A stretch of 51,102 bases of DNA from a virus (IMGVR_UViG_3300033155_000580:1-51102); one strand, 5' to 3'; shown: positions 1 through 8,495, counted from the stretch's first letter. Made by a program: numbers and translations. The notes: generated by a model not told the origin, from the letters alone.

Positions 1-396
1 TTTGATGATATGCCTCATGTCGACGGATCATCATCTGCACCATTAAACGATAATACAGGTGTCGCCATAAATAAAGTCTTTTTGACAGGTATCAATTATG
101 GAGGCTCAGAGCATGTACAGGAATTCCTCCAATCACGTTATTCTAGGATGAGCCAGGTTAATAATTATATTCAGCTAGTGACCGTACCAGGATCAACAAA
201 TCGTACAATAGGCGATATTGTGACACTAAACGTTAGATCAACATTAGTAGCGAATGACGGCTCACAACATGACAAATATCTATCAGGCAATTACCTTATC
301 ACGAATATTAAGCACGTCTTATTAAAAGACTCATATGAACAGACATTAGAGTTACACAAAGATTGTTTCAAAGAAGAATTGGAGAGTTTATCATAA
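1..396 (+). CDS. Baseplate hub protein, gp27-like, C-terminal part (cut by window start)
   Basis: The reading frame is open from base 1, so this is the end of a longer gene. The visible 131 residues contain a segment about binding and movement through a grid of polar strands and end in SGNYLITNIKHVL...SYEQTLELHKD. That ending is typical of the closing beta-barrel of gp27/VgrG-type hub proteins in T4-like phages. In the family, a trimer of gp27 forms the hub that carries the gp5 spike and docks the tail tube. The next gene is gp5-like and overlaps the stop codon by one base (TAATG), which fits tight co-translation of hub and spike. The methionine at base 10 is internal and not a true start. 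The assignment rests on the C-terminal pattern and the neighbour, not on a full-length comparison. Confidence 0.7.
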   Translation, partial: FDDMPHVDGSSSAPLNDNTGVAINKVFLTGINYGGSEHVQEFLQSRYSRMSQVNNYIQLVTVPGSTNRTIGDIVTLNVRSTLVANDGSQHDKYLSGNYLITNIKHVLLKDSYEQTLELHKDCFKEELESLS

Positions 397-1496
397 TGAC
401 AACCGCAACAGAATATATGGGAATGGGTATGCACTGGTGGACAGGCGTAGTCGAAGACCGTAAGGATCCATTAAAGCTAGGACGCGTCCGTGTGCGTATA
501 TTAGGACTTCACTCAGAGCAACGTATTGAAGACGACATTAATGGCGTAGGTATTCCTGTTGATCAGCTTCCGTGGGCATTCCCGTTACAAGGTGTCAATT
601 CAGCAGGCATGAATGGTATAGGTCAATCTCCTTTAGGCTTTGTTGAAGGCTCATGGGTTGTGGGGATATCAAGAGACGGTGATGCATACCAAGATCTTAT
701 TGTATTAGGCTCACTCGGTGGCATACCAGCGAACGCACCCATACAAGACGGATTTAATGACCCAAACCTTGTATACCCTAAAGTTGATTTCCTTGATGAG
801 CCAGATACCAATCGTCTTGCGCGTAATGAAAAGATTGAAGAAACCGTTGTACAAACTAAATTAGATTCCGTTAATAAAGGTATTCCGAAGGCTCAAAGTG
901 GTGAATGGGATGAGCCAGATACCCCTTATGCGCCTGAATACCCGTTCAATCATGTAAATGAATCTGAATCAGGCCATATATCCGAGGTTGATGATACACC
1001 AGAACACGAACGCCTTCACACTTATCATAAGGCAGGTACATTCGAGGAAATCCATCCTGACGGCTCAAAGGTTACCAAAATCGTAGGTGATGATTGGAAT
1101 ATATACCTAAAAGACAAATCAGTATACATAGCAGGAAACTTATCTATCACTATTGATGGTAATGCAGAGTTATACGTTAAGGGAGACTCAGACCTCAAGG
1201 TTGATGGTAATGTCGTACAGAATATAGCAGGTAACGTCACTCAGAACATATCTGGCAACGTTTCACAAGACATTGATGGTAACGTATCAGAACATGTAGC
1301 AGGTTCAGCGGATATCAATATTGACGGTAATACAACGGTCGTGTGTCCTAATACGCATGTGACAGGAGACGTAACAACTAAGGGCAATGTAACCCTTGAT
1401 GAAGGAAGTGGAAAAATTGTTACCACAGAACATATCTGTGCATTTACAGGCGCACCCCACATAGATGGTTCCTCATCTTGTAAAGCTAAGAAGTAA
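396..1496 (+). CDS. 5: Baseplate central spike, gp5-like, without lysozyme domain
   Basis: I place the start at 396 (ATG overlapping the upstream TAA, with GGAGAG about ten bases ahead) rather than further upstream. The 366-residue product opens with an OB-fold signature (HWWTGVVEDRKDPLKLGRVRVRILG) that binds the gp27 hub in T4. It ends in a repetitive beta-helix rich in D-G-N-V and N-I-S-G-N steps (about residues 235-335), the membrane-piercing needle. T4 gp5 has a lysozyme domain between these parts. Here the middle (about residues 145-235) is a short linker of acidic and proline-rich sequence with no room for it. The C-terminus has HICAFTGAPHIDGSSSC, a Cys/His-containing tip that could bind a metal ion. 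Role: tip of the tail tube that breaches the outer membrane. Confidence 0.88.
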   Translation: MTTATEYMGMGMHWWTGVVEDRKDPLKLGRVRVRILGLHSEQRIEDDINGVGIPVDQLPWAFPLQGVNSAGMNGIGQSPLGFVEGSWVVGISRDGDAYQDLIVLGSLGGIPANAPIQDGFNDPNLVYPKVDFLDEPDTNRLARNEKIEETVVQTKLDSVNKGIPKAQSGEWDEPDTPYAPEYPFNHVNESESGHISEVDDTPEHERLHTYHKAGTFEEIHPDGSKVTKIVGDDWNIYLKDKSVYIAGNLSITIDGNAELYVKGDSDLKVDGNVVQNIAGNVTQNISGNVSQDIDGNVSEHVAGSADINIDGNTTVVCPNTHVTGDVTTKGNVTLDEGSGKIVTTEHICAFTGAPHIDGSSSCKAKK

Positions 1497-1519
1497 TTAT
1501 AGTCTAGGACTAAGACATC

Positions 1520-1957
1520 ATGCCAAACCCAGGTCAAGCTTCAATAAAAGCAATAATCATTAGTACACCACTCTCGGTAAAAGGCTTTAATACAACATTC
1601 GTAGATGGTATATTCACTAACCAATTAGCACAAGGAATATCAGATGGTTGGGGATCATTATATCCTACTACACCTAGTACATGTGAGAATGGAATAGACG
1701 CCGCTTTATCATCATTTATTAATAGTGGTTGGGAAGGTCAAGATTATATACGTTGTTTAGGTAAAGGTATAGATGATGAGGTACAGGCATGGGTCAGTTC
1801 ATGGGACAATGATGATAATATTCACTATTATGCTCCAAGTGTAGGAAGTATTGTAGCCAGTATGAAGGCATGTTTCCCAAGATATAACCATACTGACACT
1901 CTTAGAACTGCGGTTGCTACGGCATTCATGGCTTATTTTGTTCAGGAAGCAGGCTAA
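1520..1957 (+). CDS. Hypothetical protein in spike/baseplate cluster
   Basis: A 145-residue protein that I do not recognise. It begins MPNPGQASIKAIIIST and is rich in Ser, Gly, Trp and Asp, with four cysteines spread over the chain (one after PSTC, one in YIRCLG, one in MKACFP) and no signal peptide or membrane segment. It is not a PAAR protein: the repeated P-x-A-R motif and metal-binding His pattern are absent. The position directly after the spike gene suggests a tail or baseplate-associated protein, perhaps packaged in the baseplate or tail tip, but this is inference from location only. It is followed by a long stretch without clear genes. Confidence 0.6.
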   Translation: MPNPGQASIKAIIISTPLSVKGFNTTFVDGIFTNQLAQGISDGWGSLYPTTPSTCENGIDAALSSFINSGWEGQDYIRCLGKGIDDEVQAWVSSWDNDDNIHYYAPSVGSIVASMKACFPRYNHTDTLRTAVATAFMAYFVQEAG

Positions 1958-2470
1958 ATGTATATCCTTAGAGCACTAGGCTGTCAGATATTGACGGATA
2001 TCACGTTTAAGATCACGTTTTGCCACTCATAAGGAAAACCTTATGCATGAGAGCAGGGGTATAAGCATTCCCTTTTTAGACATTTATGAGAATTACTGAG
2101 AAAAGATGGTTTCAGACCCTTGTGACGGCATATGACTGAGATATATTATGTGACGATATTGAGGAAGGCATATTGGTGAAGAATACTGATATGGAATATT
2201 GAGGTTACCGTCCTTCGGCTCTCGGTCACTCGCATCCAACCATTATATCACACTCTGGGTCTCATTACAAGCGTGATCCTCGGGAAGAGTAGATACCACA
2301 TTATGACACAGATGTCAAGGCCCAGGCACTCTTCGCTCTGTGTTCGCAATAGATCTAAGGCATCCGTCCAGGTGTATAGACTAGAGCAAAGACAATAAAT
2401 AACAATATTCCTTAACCATATGACATAAGCCTTAATACATATTGTCTAATCGAAATGATACACTCATTAA

Positions 2471-2478
2471 TATAAATA
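2471..2478 (+). promoter_or_regulatory. T4-type late promoter upstream of gp25
   Basis: Exact TATAAATA octamer, 29 bases before the gp25 start codon. Its transcript would carry a leader of about 23 bases. Confidence 0.6.
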
Positions 2479-2493
2479 CATCTAAACTTCTAT

Positions 2494-2501
2494 TATAAAT
2501 A
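2494..2501 (+). promoter_or_regulatory. T4-type late promoter abutting the gp25 start
   Basis: Exact TATAAATA only five bases before ATG at 2507. With T4 late promoter geometry (octamer at -13 to -6), transcription would begin at the A of the ATG, giving a leaderless message. No Shine-Dalgarno sequence is visible before this gene. Confidence 0.5.
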
Positions 2502-2506
2502 ATACT

Positions 2507-2896
2507 ATGCCAAACAATACAAAGTTCTCAGACATAGACTTCAACTTTATTGCCCATCCTATAACAGGTGACATCGTAAAGCAAACAGATGAAGACTCAG
2601 TAATACAATCCGTTAAGACATTAATATTAACGCGCTACTATGAGCGACACTTTCACCCAGAGATTGGATGCCAGATACATGGTCAACTATTTGAAATGAT
2701 ATCTGATATAACAGCAGATGCAATAGGTGACAGTATACGCGGTATCATTATTAACTGGGAACCAAGAGCTGACATACTTACCTTAGACGTAACACCAGAT
2801 GATGCGAACAATGGCTATAGTGTCTTCCTTAAGGTAAAGATGAAGAACATATTAGATCCAATAGATGTTACATTTTTCTTAACACGGAGTAGATAA
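2507..2896 (+). CDS. 25: Baseplate wedge protein gp25
   Basis: The 129-residue product has the compact GPW/gp25 fold pattern: an N-terminal segment ending HPITGDIVKQTDEDSV, a conserved helix (VIQSVKTLILTRYYERHFHPEIGCQI) and a C-terminal strand region ending in TFFLTRSR. In T4, gp25 sits in the baseplate inner ring, joins the wedge to the hub and helps start sheath assembly through its resemblance to the sheath C-terminal domain. Length matches the family (about 130 residues). The gene has no obvious ribosome site and lies directly behind a late promoter, so initiation may be leaderless. It is followed by two small frames and then gp6, its wedge partner. Confidence 0.92.
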   Translation: MPNNTKFSDIDFNFIAHPITGDIVKQTDEDSVIQSVKTLILTRYYERHFHPEIGCQIHGQLFEMISDITADAIGDSIRGIIINWEPRADILTLDVTPDDANNGYSVFLKVKMKNILDPIDVTFFLTRSR

Positions 2897-2901
2897 AATA
2901 T

Positions 2902-3039
2902 ATGTCGCGACGAATAAGACATGCGCAGAATAGATATAGTTGGACAAAGAGATTAGAAAAATTAAGACAGTACGTACGACAAATAAGAATTTATAGAAGG
3001 ATTAGACATGGACAACATGTGCCCCACGCTGGACGATGA
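2902..3039 (+). CDS. Small very basic hypothetical protein
   Basis: A 45-codon frame that starts five bases after the gp25 stop codon, with GGAG about a dozen bases ahead. The product begins MSRRIRHAQNRYSW and has about twelve arginines and no acidic cluster, so it could bind nucleic acid or be disordered. Its end overlaps the next frame by 32 bases. I recognise no family. The dense packing of this genome argues that the interval between gp25 and gp6 is coding, but the frame could be chance. Confidence 0.4.
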   Translation: MSRRIRHAQNRYSWTKRLEKLRQYVRQIRIYRRIRHGQHVPHAGR

Positions 3040-3181
3040 GATAATAAGGTCCGTCAAGATAGACATAGAAGAAAGACATGTAAAAAATGTGAGATCCAGA
3101 CTTGAGGCCGTGGGTTTAGCCGCTACCCGAAACTTATCAGACGCAGATGATACGAGTCCACACCTCATATACACGGATTAA
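3008..3181 (+). CDS. Small hypothetical protein between gp25 and gp6
   Basis: A 57-codon frame preceded by a good ribosome site (AGAAGG at 2995-3000, seven bases ahead of ATG). The product begins MDNMCPTLDDEIIRS and ends SPHLIYTD. It is mixed acidic and basic, probably helical in the middle (EERHVKNVRSRLEAVG), with one cysteine and no membrane segment. No family is recognised. The location in the wedge gene cluster suggests co-expression with gp25 and gp6. A longer antisense frame over the same bases is very likely a shadow. Confidence 0.5.
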   Translation: MDNMCPTLDDEIIRSVKIDIEERHVKNVRSRLEAVGLAATRNLSDADDTSPHLIYTD

Positions 3182-3242
3182 AAATTAGGTCTACCCAAAA
3201 ATTTAGGAACAATAGAGAATCTACAACTAGGAATCTACCACA

Positions 3243-4967
3243 ATGAGTATAAATGTAACAGAATTAGACTTTGACGCTATTAAGAGTAACTTGATAGATC
3301 ATCTCAAGACTCAAACTGAGTTTCAAGACTATGACTTCACAGGGTCAGCCATGAATGTTCTAATAGATACATTGGCATACACGACTCACTATATGGCTAT
3401 CCATGCCAATATGTCTATAAACGAGGTATTCCTTGACTCTGCTGTATTAAGGAACAGTGTTATAAGCAAGGCAAAGGAGCTTGGCTATTTCCCGAGACAG
3501 CGTACAGGATCATTAGCAATAGTGAATCTGAGTATCACACCAGCGATTAATCCAGGGTCAAGTATAGTAATTGATAAGGGTACTAAATTTGTATGTGCCC
3601 TTGATGGTCAGACATTTGAATTTGTAACAACAGAAGGTCAGTTACTTGTTGAGGGTCCTGTAGGAACATACAGTGGAGATATTAATATCATACAAGGTAT
3701 ATACGCTGATCAGGTATGGGTTCATAATGCAGCAGATGACGATGAGCATTTTATTATCAGTCAGAAGGATATTGATACAGATAATTTAAGTGTGAATATA
3801 GCCTTGATACCAGGGTCGCCTACAGTGGATGCATGGTCAGTAATGGCAGATGTAGTAACAGTGGGGCCTGAAAGTAAAATATTCTTTTTGCAAGAAGTGT
3901 CAGATGAGCGTGTGGAGATATACTTTGGTGATGGTGTCCTTGGTGAGGCATTGATTGATGGTAACGAGATTACTGCTACATACCTGACTAACAAAGGATC
4001 GGATAGTAATGGCTGTGCAGGGTTTGTTCTATTGAATGATGTAGGCATATACCTGAAGGGAGAGTTTACTCTTACTGATATTGAAAAGGCGAGTGGTGGT
4101 GCCGAAGCAGAGTCAATTGAATCTATTAAACATATTGCCCCACTATTATATCAAGCGCAGAACCGCGCTGTATCTGTTGACGACTATAAGGCGCTATTGC
4201 TTGCTAACTATGGCGACATTGAAACTGTATCCGTATGGGGCGGTGAAAGTAATGTGCCTCCGCAATACGGTCGTGTGTTTATATCAATTAAGCCTGTGAG
4301 TGGTTTGGCCCTTAGTCCTGGGGCAAAGGATTTTATAACGATTAATATACTTGATCGATACTCTGTGGTAGGAATATTACCTGAGTTGGTTGATCCTATA
4401 TTTACTTATTTGAATATAACCTCCGAGGTTGTGTATGACGGAAACAAGACTACGCTAGGTACGGGTGATATTACTCTTGCTGCTATTGACGCGATCACAG
4501 GATACTTCGATGTGAACTTGTCTGAGTTTGATACTGTATTCAGGTATAGTCGTTTCCTTAACGCTATTGACGATGCAGACGTATCCATATTAAATAACGT
4601 TACGACAATAGACATGGTGAAGAAGTTTGATGTGGTGTCAGGTGAAAGAACATACTTGCTTGAATATAATAATGAGATTGAGCAAGGGTCTGTAACGTCA
4701 GATGAATTTGATGTGGCTGGCGACACACTTACGTTCGGTGATGAAGACGGTATCTTATATGAGTACGTAGATGATGTCCAAGGCGTGGCTATTGGTGTTG
4801 TTGACTATGCGCTAGGAAGTGTAACGATTCAGAACTATGACTTTGATCAAAGCATAACTAATTTTAAAGTCCAGGTGGTACCTGCTGAACAGGATATATA
4901 TACTAAACAGAACAACTTACTTATTCTTGGAGAGACAAATGTTATTAGTATTATTGAAGTCTTATAA
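3243..4967 (+). CDS. 6: Baseplate wedge protein gp6
   Basis: The 574-residue product has the classic gp6/J-type baseplate opening: LDFDAIKSNLIDHLKTQTEF, then YDFTGSAMNVLIDTLAYTTHYMAIHANMSINEVFLDSA, then an ordered series of beta-rich domains. It includes the conserved segment about disordered mid-protein sites AVSVDDYKALLLANYGDI and VSVWGGESNVPPQYGRVFISIKP. In T4, gp6 dimers form the continuous inner ring that ties the six wedges together and drives the hexagon-to-star change. Length is close to the 550-660 residues usual in the family. The start at 3243 is the only good ATG before the conserved domain. The neighbours gp25 and the gp7-position protein form the rest of the wedge. Confidence 0.93.
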   Translation: MSINVTELDFDAIKSNLIDHLKTQTEFQDYDFTGSAMNVLIDTLAYTTHYMAIHANMSINEVFLDSAVLRNSVISKAKELGYFPRQRTGSLAIVNLSITPAINPGSSIVIDKGTKFVCALDGQTFEFVTTEGQLLVEGPVGTYSGDINIIQGIYADQVWVHNAADDDEHFIISQKDIDTDNLSVNIALIPGSPTVDAWSVMADVVTVGPESKIFFLQEVSDERVEIYFGDGVLGEALIDGNEITATYLTNKGSDSNGCAGFVLLNDVGIYLKGEFTLTDIEKASGGAEAESIESIKHIAPLLYQAQNRAVSVDDYKALLLANYGDIETVSVWGGESNVPPQYGRVFISIKPVSGLALSPGAKDFITINILDRYSVVGILPELVDPIFTYLNITSEVVYDGNKTTLGTGDITLAAIDAITGYFDVNLSEFDTVFRYSRFLNAIDDADVSILNNVTTIDMVKKFDVVSGERTYLLEYNNEIEQGSVTSDEFDVAGDTLTFGDEDGILYEYVDDVQGVAIGVVDYALGSVTIQNYDFDQSITNFKVQVVPAEQDIYTKQNNLLILGETNVISIIEVL

Positions 4968-4972
4968 TAAAG

Positions 4973-5110
4973 ATGAGGGCATGGGTGTATAAATTATTAA
5001 CCCCAGAAGAAAGAGCTGCCTTGAAAGCGCGAGCAATGGATACTCCGTACCTTGATAAGATGTTAAAACTAAGAGCGGTAAAGATTTATAGAAATAAAGA
5101 GCAGCCTTAA
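4973..5110 (+). CDS. Small basic hypothetical protein after gp6
   Basis: A 45-codon frame starting five bases after the gp6 stop. The product begins MRAWVYKLLTPEERAAL and ends IYRNKEQP. It is helical and basic in the second half, without a membrane segment. The ribosome site is weak (AATAAAG). I recognise no family. It fills most of the space between gp6 and the next large gene, which supports it modestly. It may be translationally coupled to gp6. Confidence 0.45.
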   Translation: MRAWVYKLLTPEERAALKARAMDTPYLDKMLKLRAVKIYRNKEQP

Positions 5111-5135
5111 AAATAATTTTTCTACAAACCGAGAG

Positions 5136-5165
5136 TGTACATTATTAACGCTTGTACATTATTAA
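5136..5165 (+). repeat. Two direct 13-base repeats ahead of the gp7-position gene
   Basis: TGTACATTATTAA occurs at 5136-5148 and again at 5153-5165, a spacing of 17 bases, in the leader of the next gene. It could be a binding site or simply a local duplication. Confidence 0.5.
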
Positions 5166-5194
5166 TGAACAGAGATAAAGAGTGAACAAACAAT

Positions 5195-8100
5195 ATGTCT
5201 GATATAGACAACGGTAAAAAGATATCAATATTTGCAGCAGAGCTGGTGCCTTCACATGTACGTGAGAGCTATCCTCAGTTCGTATTGTTCATTGAAAAGT
5301 TCTTTGAATACATTGAAAGAGATTTAGGTGAGTATGATTTAATAACCCACTTGAGAGATTATGCTGATATAGATAATACAGTGGATGAGTTCCTTGCTGA
5401 ATTTAAAAAGCAGTATGGGGATTACCTGCCAGAGACATTGCAAGCTGATTTAAGATTGTTAATGAAAAACATACGAGGCTTTTATTTAAGTAAAGGTACT
5501 GAAGGCTCATATGAATTTTTGTTTCGTACCGTGTTCGATACTTTCATAGATTTTTATTATCCTAAGGAAGATATACTTCGAGCATCAGATGGTACATGGA
5601 TCGTCCCAGTATATTTGTTTTCAGACGGGACGGACTTCTCACCATTCTTTGACAAAGTGCTCGTGGGTCAAACGAGTGGTGCTGAAGGTTATGCTGACTT
5701 AACAAAGCTATTAGAGAACCCGCCACTATCAGGTCCACCAAATGAAATAGGATTAAGACTTATTTCTGTTGACGGTATATTCCTTGATAATGAAGTGGTA
5801 CAAATTAAAGATGACCCAGGCACAACGTTTACTATAGATGCTGTCGAAGGAACAATAGTTACAACAGGTGAATGGGTTGATGAAAAAGGTTTCTTGAGTT
5901 GGAACAAGTACATACAGGATAGTTATTACTACCAAGAATATTCTTATGAAATTACTTCTTCAATAGGTATCCTTGATTACAAGAAAGTTATTGACGGTTC
6001 TATTCACCCAGCAGGTATGAAACTGTTTGCGGTTGTTACAGCCGAAGACTTTTTAGTTGTGCCTATGCCAAACGTGTTACCTGTTGACGCAGGAAATGTT
6101 ACACATGCGAACGGCTATGACTATACAACATGGGAACCACAAGAAATATTATGGAGAGTTATTAGTTGGCTTGTCCTTAACACAGGCGATATGCAAATCA
6201 TTCCTCATCAAATGACAGAGGATAGATTGGACGTATCATTCAATCCAGTAAGGTATGAACCTTCACATGCGTTTGATTATAGAACTTTTGAATTAACAAG
6301 GGAAACTGCTCGTGGTAGGAATGAAGCATATCCTATATCTAACTTTGAACAATTAATTCCTCTTGAGTTTGAAGAAGCATTGTCTAAGTATTCATTGATT
6401 CCTTTCATTGATGGTGTAAAGATTCACTTGGATAATTATGATATTGTTAATAGAGATTTAAGTATTCCTGCTGCCCCTGCTGCGGGAGCAAAGATTAATG
6501 CATTGTATGTTAGTAAGACATACCTACCAGAATCATTTGTGGCTACAGGTGCAGAGAATGTATATTCAATGAGTCGCATTCCTACAGATGAGGAAAACAT
6601 TTTAGTATTCCAAAATGGTTTGAAACTTATTAAGGATATAGAATATAATATTGTCGAAGCGGCTATAGGTACTTTGTCAATTGATGAAGCATGGGAAACA
6701 GAAGCAATTACACAAGACATTACACAAAATTCACCTGCAGGGTTTGGTCTTAATAATGAAGGCCATGATGTTTCAATGGACACAGCAGGATTAACAATGG
6801 TTTCAGGTGCGCCTTCAGGTAGCACTGTTGACCCAGGAAAAGTTTTTGTTAGTATCAACACAGGAAATAATACATGGGCTCTACAACAAGAGCTAGTACC
6901 AACAAATAATTTTGCAGGCTCACCAGTTGGTTTAGGGCCTAGTGTAGGTTACGGGCAAGGCGTTGCAATTTCAGGTGATGGTAACACGGTTGTTGTTGGT
7001 TGTCCTGGTTTTGAATTTGATATGGACATGGGTGGAGGCCCAGCATCTACAACAACAGGAGCGGGTTGTATATTTGTGTTTACACGAATAGGTGTTGTAT
7101 GGACACAAGTTGCTCAACTAACTGTAGATGGAGTTGACACTGTAGGTGGAACAACTGATTGGGATTTATTCATTGGCTCGTTTGGTTGGAGTGTTAATTT
7201 GTCGAGAGACGGAAATACAATGGCTATAAGTAATCCAAACTTTGATAACAATAAAGGTTATTGTGGTATTTACTGGAACAACGGTGGTGTATGGACATTC
7301 TTAGAAAGGATAACACTTGCGGCTCCTGCTGTAAATGATTGGAACGGACGTGGTGCTTTAAGTGACGATGGCTCTGCACTTGCTATAGGTGTAGGAGGTG
7401 TTGATGGTGTTGGAACAGATAGAGGTAGCGTAAAACCATTTATAAGAAGCGGCACCCTTGGTACAACATATAATACTGACGGCCCCGACATTACTTCAAC
7501 TGATCCTGCAGACTGGGATTACTTTGGTGACAATGTTAGAATGGGTAGTGATGGAACAAGATTGTTTATCACATGTGCAGGTGAAGATTTTGGTGCGGTG
7601 TTAAACACAGGTGCTATATTTTATTTTGAAAGAACTGCGCCTGGCACATGGGTATTTAGACAAAAGATTTATACACCAGACTTAGAACCTTATGGTTGGT
7701 TTGCATGGTACAACTTAGATATATCAGAAGATATGGAAGTCCTTGTTGGTGGTGCTCCGTGGGTAGATTATGGTGGCGGGTATTATGATAACTGGGGTGA
7801 GATATTTATTTTTGGTTATGATTCAGGAACAAATTTATATGAGTTCCGTTTGAAGATTGAAGATCCTCAACGTTTATCAGATCCTACACCACAACATAGA
7901 TACGGTATTAGTGTAACTGTTAATGGAGATGGTTCTATAATAGGCGTAGGTGCTGAATCGCAAGATAATCCTGTAGGTCCAATTGACGCTGCAGGCGCTG
8001 TTTATACTCATGAGGTAGATCAAACAAACGTAGGAATGGGTGGTGGTTTTGTGCTGACTGACGGCCTTGAGATTGTGGCAACTCCTACATTAGGTGATGA

Positions 8101-8476
8101 TATAGAAGTAATACATCTTGAAGATACGAACGTTCCATATTTACCATCCGAGACGTTCCTCGGAGATGGTGCTACAACTGATTTCACATTATCCTCAACC
8201 ATACCTAGGGGCAAGGGTAGCAACGTATTGGTATCGGTCGACGGAGTCGTTAGACAGCGCGGTGTTGAGTTTGACATACGATCTGATGGTAAGACAATCT
8301 TCTTTGCTGTGGATCAGATCCCAGGGATTGGTGCATTGGTTGACGTTGTATTCTTACATAATGTAGATTATGAGAACCAGACCAGATTAGGAAATGGGAC
8401 AAAGACATCCTGGCAGCTTGAGAAGATACCCCACAGGTTCCCATATGTTCCAATCAATGAAATAACAATAACTTAA
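5195..8476 (+). CDS. Large baseplate wedge protein at the gp7 position, with inserted beta-propeller
   Basis: The 1093-residue product begins with an N-terminal domain common to marine T4-like phages: YPQFVLFIEKFFEYIERD, then LMKNIRGFYLSKGTEGSYEFLFR, then DFYYPKEDILRASDG. A small beta-sandwich starts near residue 465 (NILVFQNGLKLIKDIEYN). It is then interrupted at about residues 505-945 by FG-GAP/integrin-alpha-like repeats (VAISGDGNTVVVGCP, LSDDGSALAIGVGG, VTVNGDGSIIGVGAES). It resumes with DDIEVIHLEDTNVPYLP. The C-terminus holds a fibre-type module (FLGDGATTDFTL...VLVSVDGVVRQRGVEFDI). Position between gp6 and gp8 matches gp7, the wedge initiator, but I see no direct T4 gp7 match. Transcription may come from upstream, as no late promoter octamer precedes it. 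Confidence 0.65.
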   Translation: MSDIDNGKKISIFAAELVPSHVRESYPQFVLFIEKFFEYIERDLGEYDLITHLRDYADIDNTVDEFLAEFKKQYGDYLPETLQADLRLLMKNIRGFYLSKGTEGSYEFLFRTVFDTFIDFYYPKEDILRASDGTWIVPVYLFSDGTDFSPFFDKVLVGQTSGAEGYADLTKLLENPPLSGPPNEIGLRLISVDGIFLDNEVVQIKDDPGTTFTIDAVEGTIVTTGEWVDEKGFLSWNKYIQDSYYYQEYSYEITSSIGILDYKKVIDGSIHPAGMKLFAVVTAEDFLVVPMPNVLPVDAGNVTHANGYDYTTWEPQEILWRVISWLVLNTGDMQIIPHQMTEDRLDVSFNPVRYEPSHAFDYRTFELTRETARGRNEAYPISNFEQLIPLEFEEALSKYSLIPFIDGVKIHLDNYDIVNRDLSIPAAPAAGAKINALYVSKTYLPESFVATGAENVYSMSRIPTDEENILVFQNGLKLIKDIEYNIVEAAIGTLSIDEAWETEAITQDITQNSPAGFGLNNEGHDVSMDTAGLTMVSGAPSGSTVDPGKVFVSINTGNNTWALQQELVPTNNFAGSPVGLGPSVGYGQGVAISGDGNTVVVGCPGFEFDMDMGGGPASTTTGAGCIFVFTRIGVVWTQVAQLTVDGVDTVGGTTDWDLFIGSFGWSVNLSRDGNTMAISNPNFDNNKGYCGIYWNNGGVWTFLERITLAAPAVNDWNGRGALSDDGSALAIGVGGVDGVGTDRGSVKPFIRSGTLGTTYNTDGPDITSTDPADWDYFGDNVRMGSDGTRLFITCAGEDFGAVLNTGAIFYFERTAPGTWVFRQKIYTPDLEPYGWFAWYNLDISEDMEVLVGGAPWVDYGGGYYDNWGEIFIFGYDSGTNLYEFRLKIEDPQRLSDPTPQHRYGISVTVNGDGSIIGVGAESQDNPVGPIDAAGAVYTHEVDQTNVGMGGGFVLTDGLEIVATPTLGDDIEVIHLEDTNVPYLPSETFLGDGATTDFTLSSTIPRGKGSNVLVSVDGVVRQRGVEFDIRSDGKTIFFAVDQIPGIGALVDVVFLHNVDYENQTRLGNGTKTSWQLEKIPHRFPYVPINEITIT

Positions 8477-8495
8477 GAACTAACTAATTATCTAT

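Larger units (their letters stand above)
1958..2506 (+). other. Gene-poor, structured intergenic region
   Basis: About 550 bases without a convincing gene in a genome that otherwise leaves a few bases between genes. Only very short frames occur (24 codons at 1958, 31 codons at 2303), without good ribosome sites. Base composition is visibly more GC-balanced than the flanks. Inverted repeats include 2026-2051 (CTCATAAGG, loop AAAA, CCTTATGCATGAG with a 4-base bulge), 2201-2230 (ACCG/CGGT with outer GAG/CTC) and GAAGAGT at 2284-2290 pairing with ACTCTTC at 2327-2333. Two late promoter sequences lie at its right end. It may encode a structured RNA or be an origin. In T4, oriE lies at a comparable place just after gene 5. 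I saw no tRNA. Confidence 0.5.

Noticed and set aside
363-395. Earlier start for the gp5-like spike
   Set aside because: The ATG at 396 has GGAGAG ahead and overlaps the hub stop; the upstream residues do not resemble the spike N-terminus.
2303-2398. 31-codon frame in the gap before gp25
   Set aside because: No ribosome site, no recognisable sequence and arginine-rich composition of a chance frame.
1958-2506. tRNA genes in the long gap
   Set aside because: No GTTCRAN-type T-arm with matching acceptor and anticodon arms was found on either strand; the closest match (GTTCGCAAT near 2342) lacks the conserved A and pairing arms.
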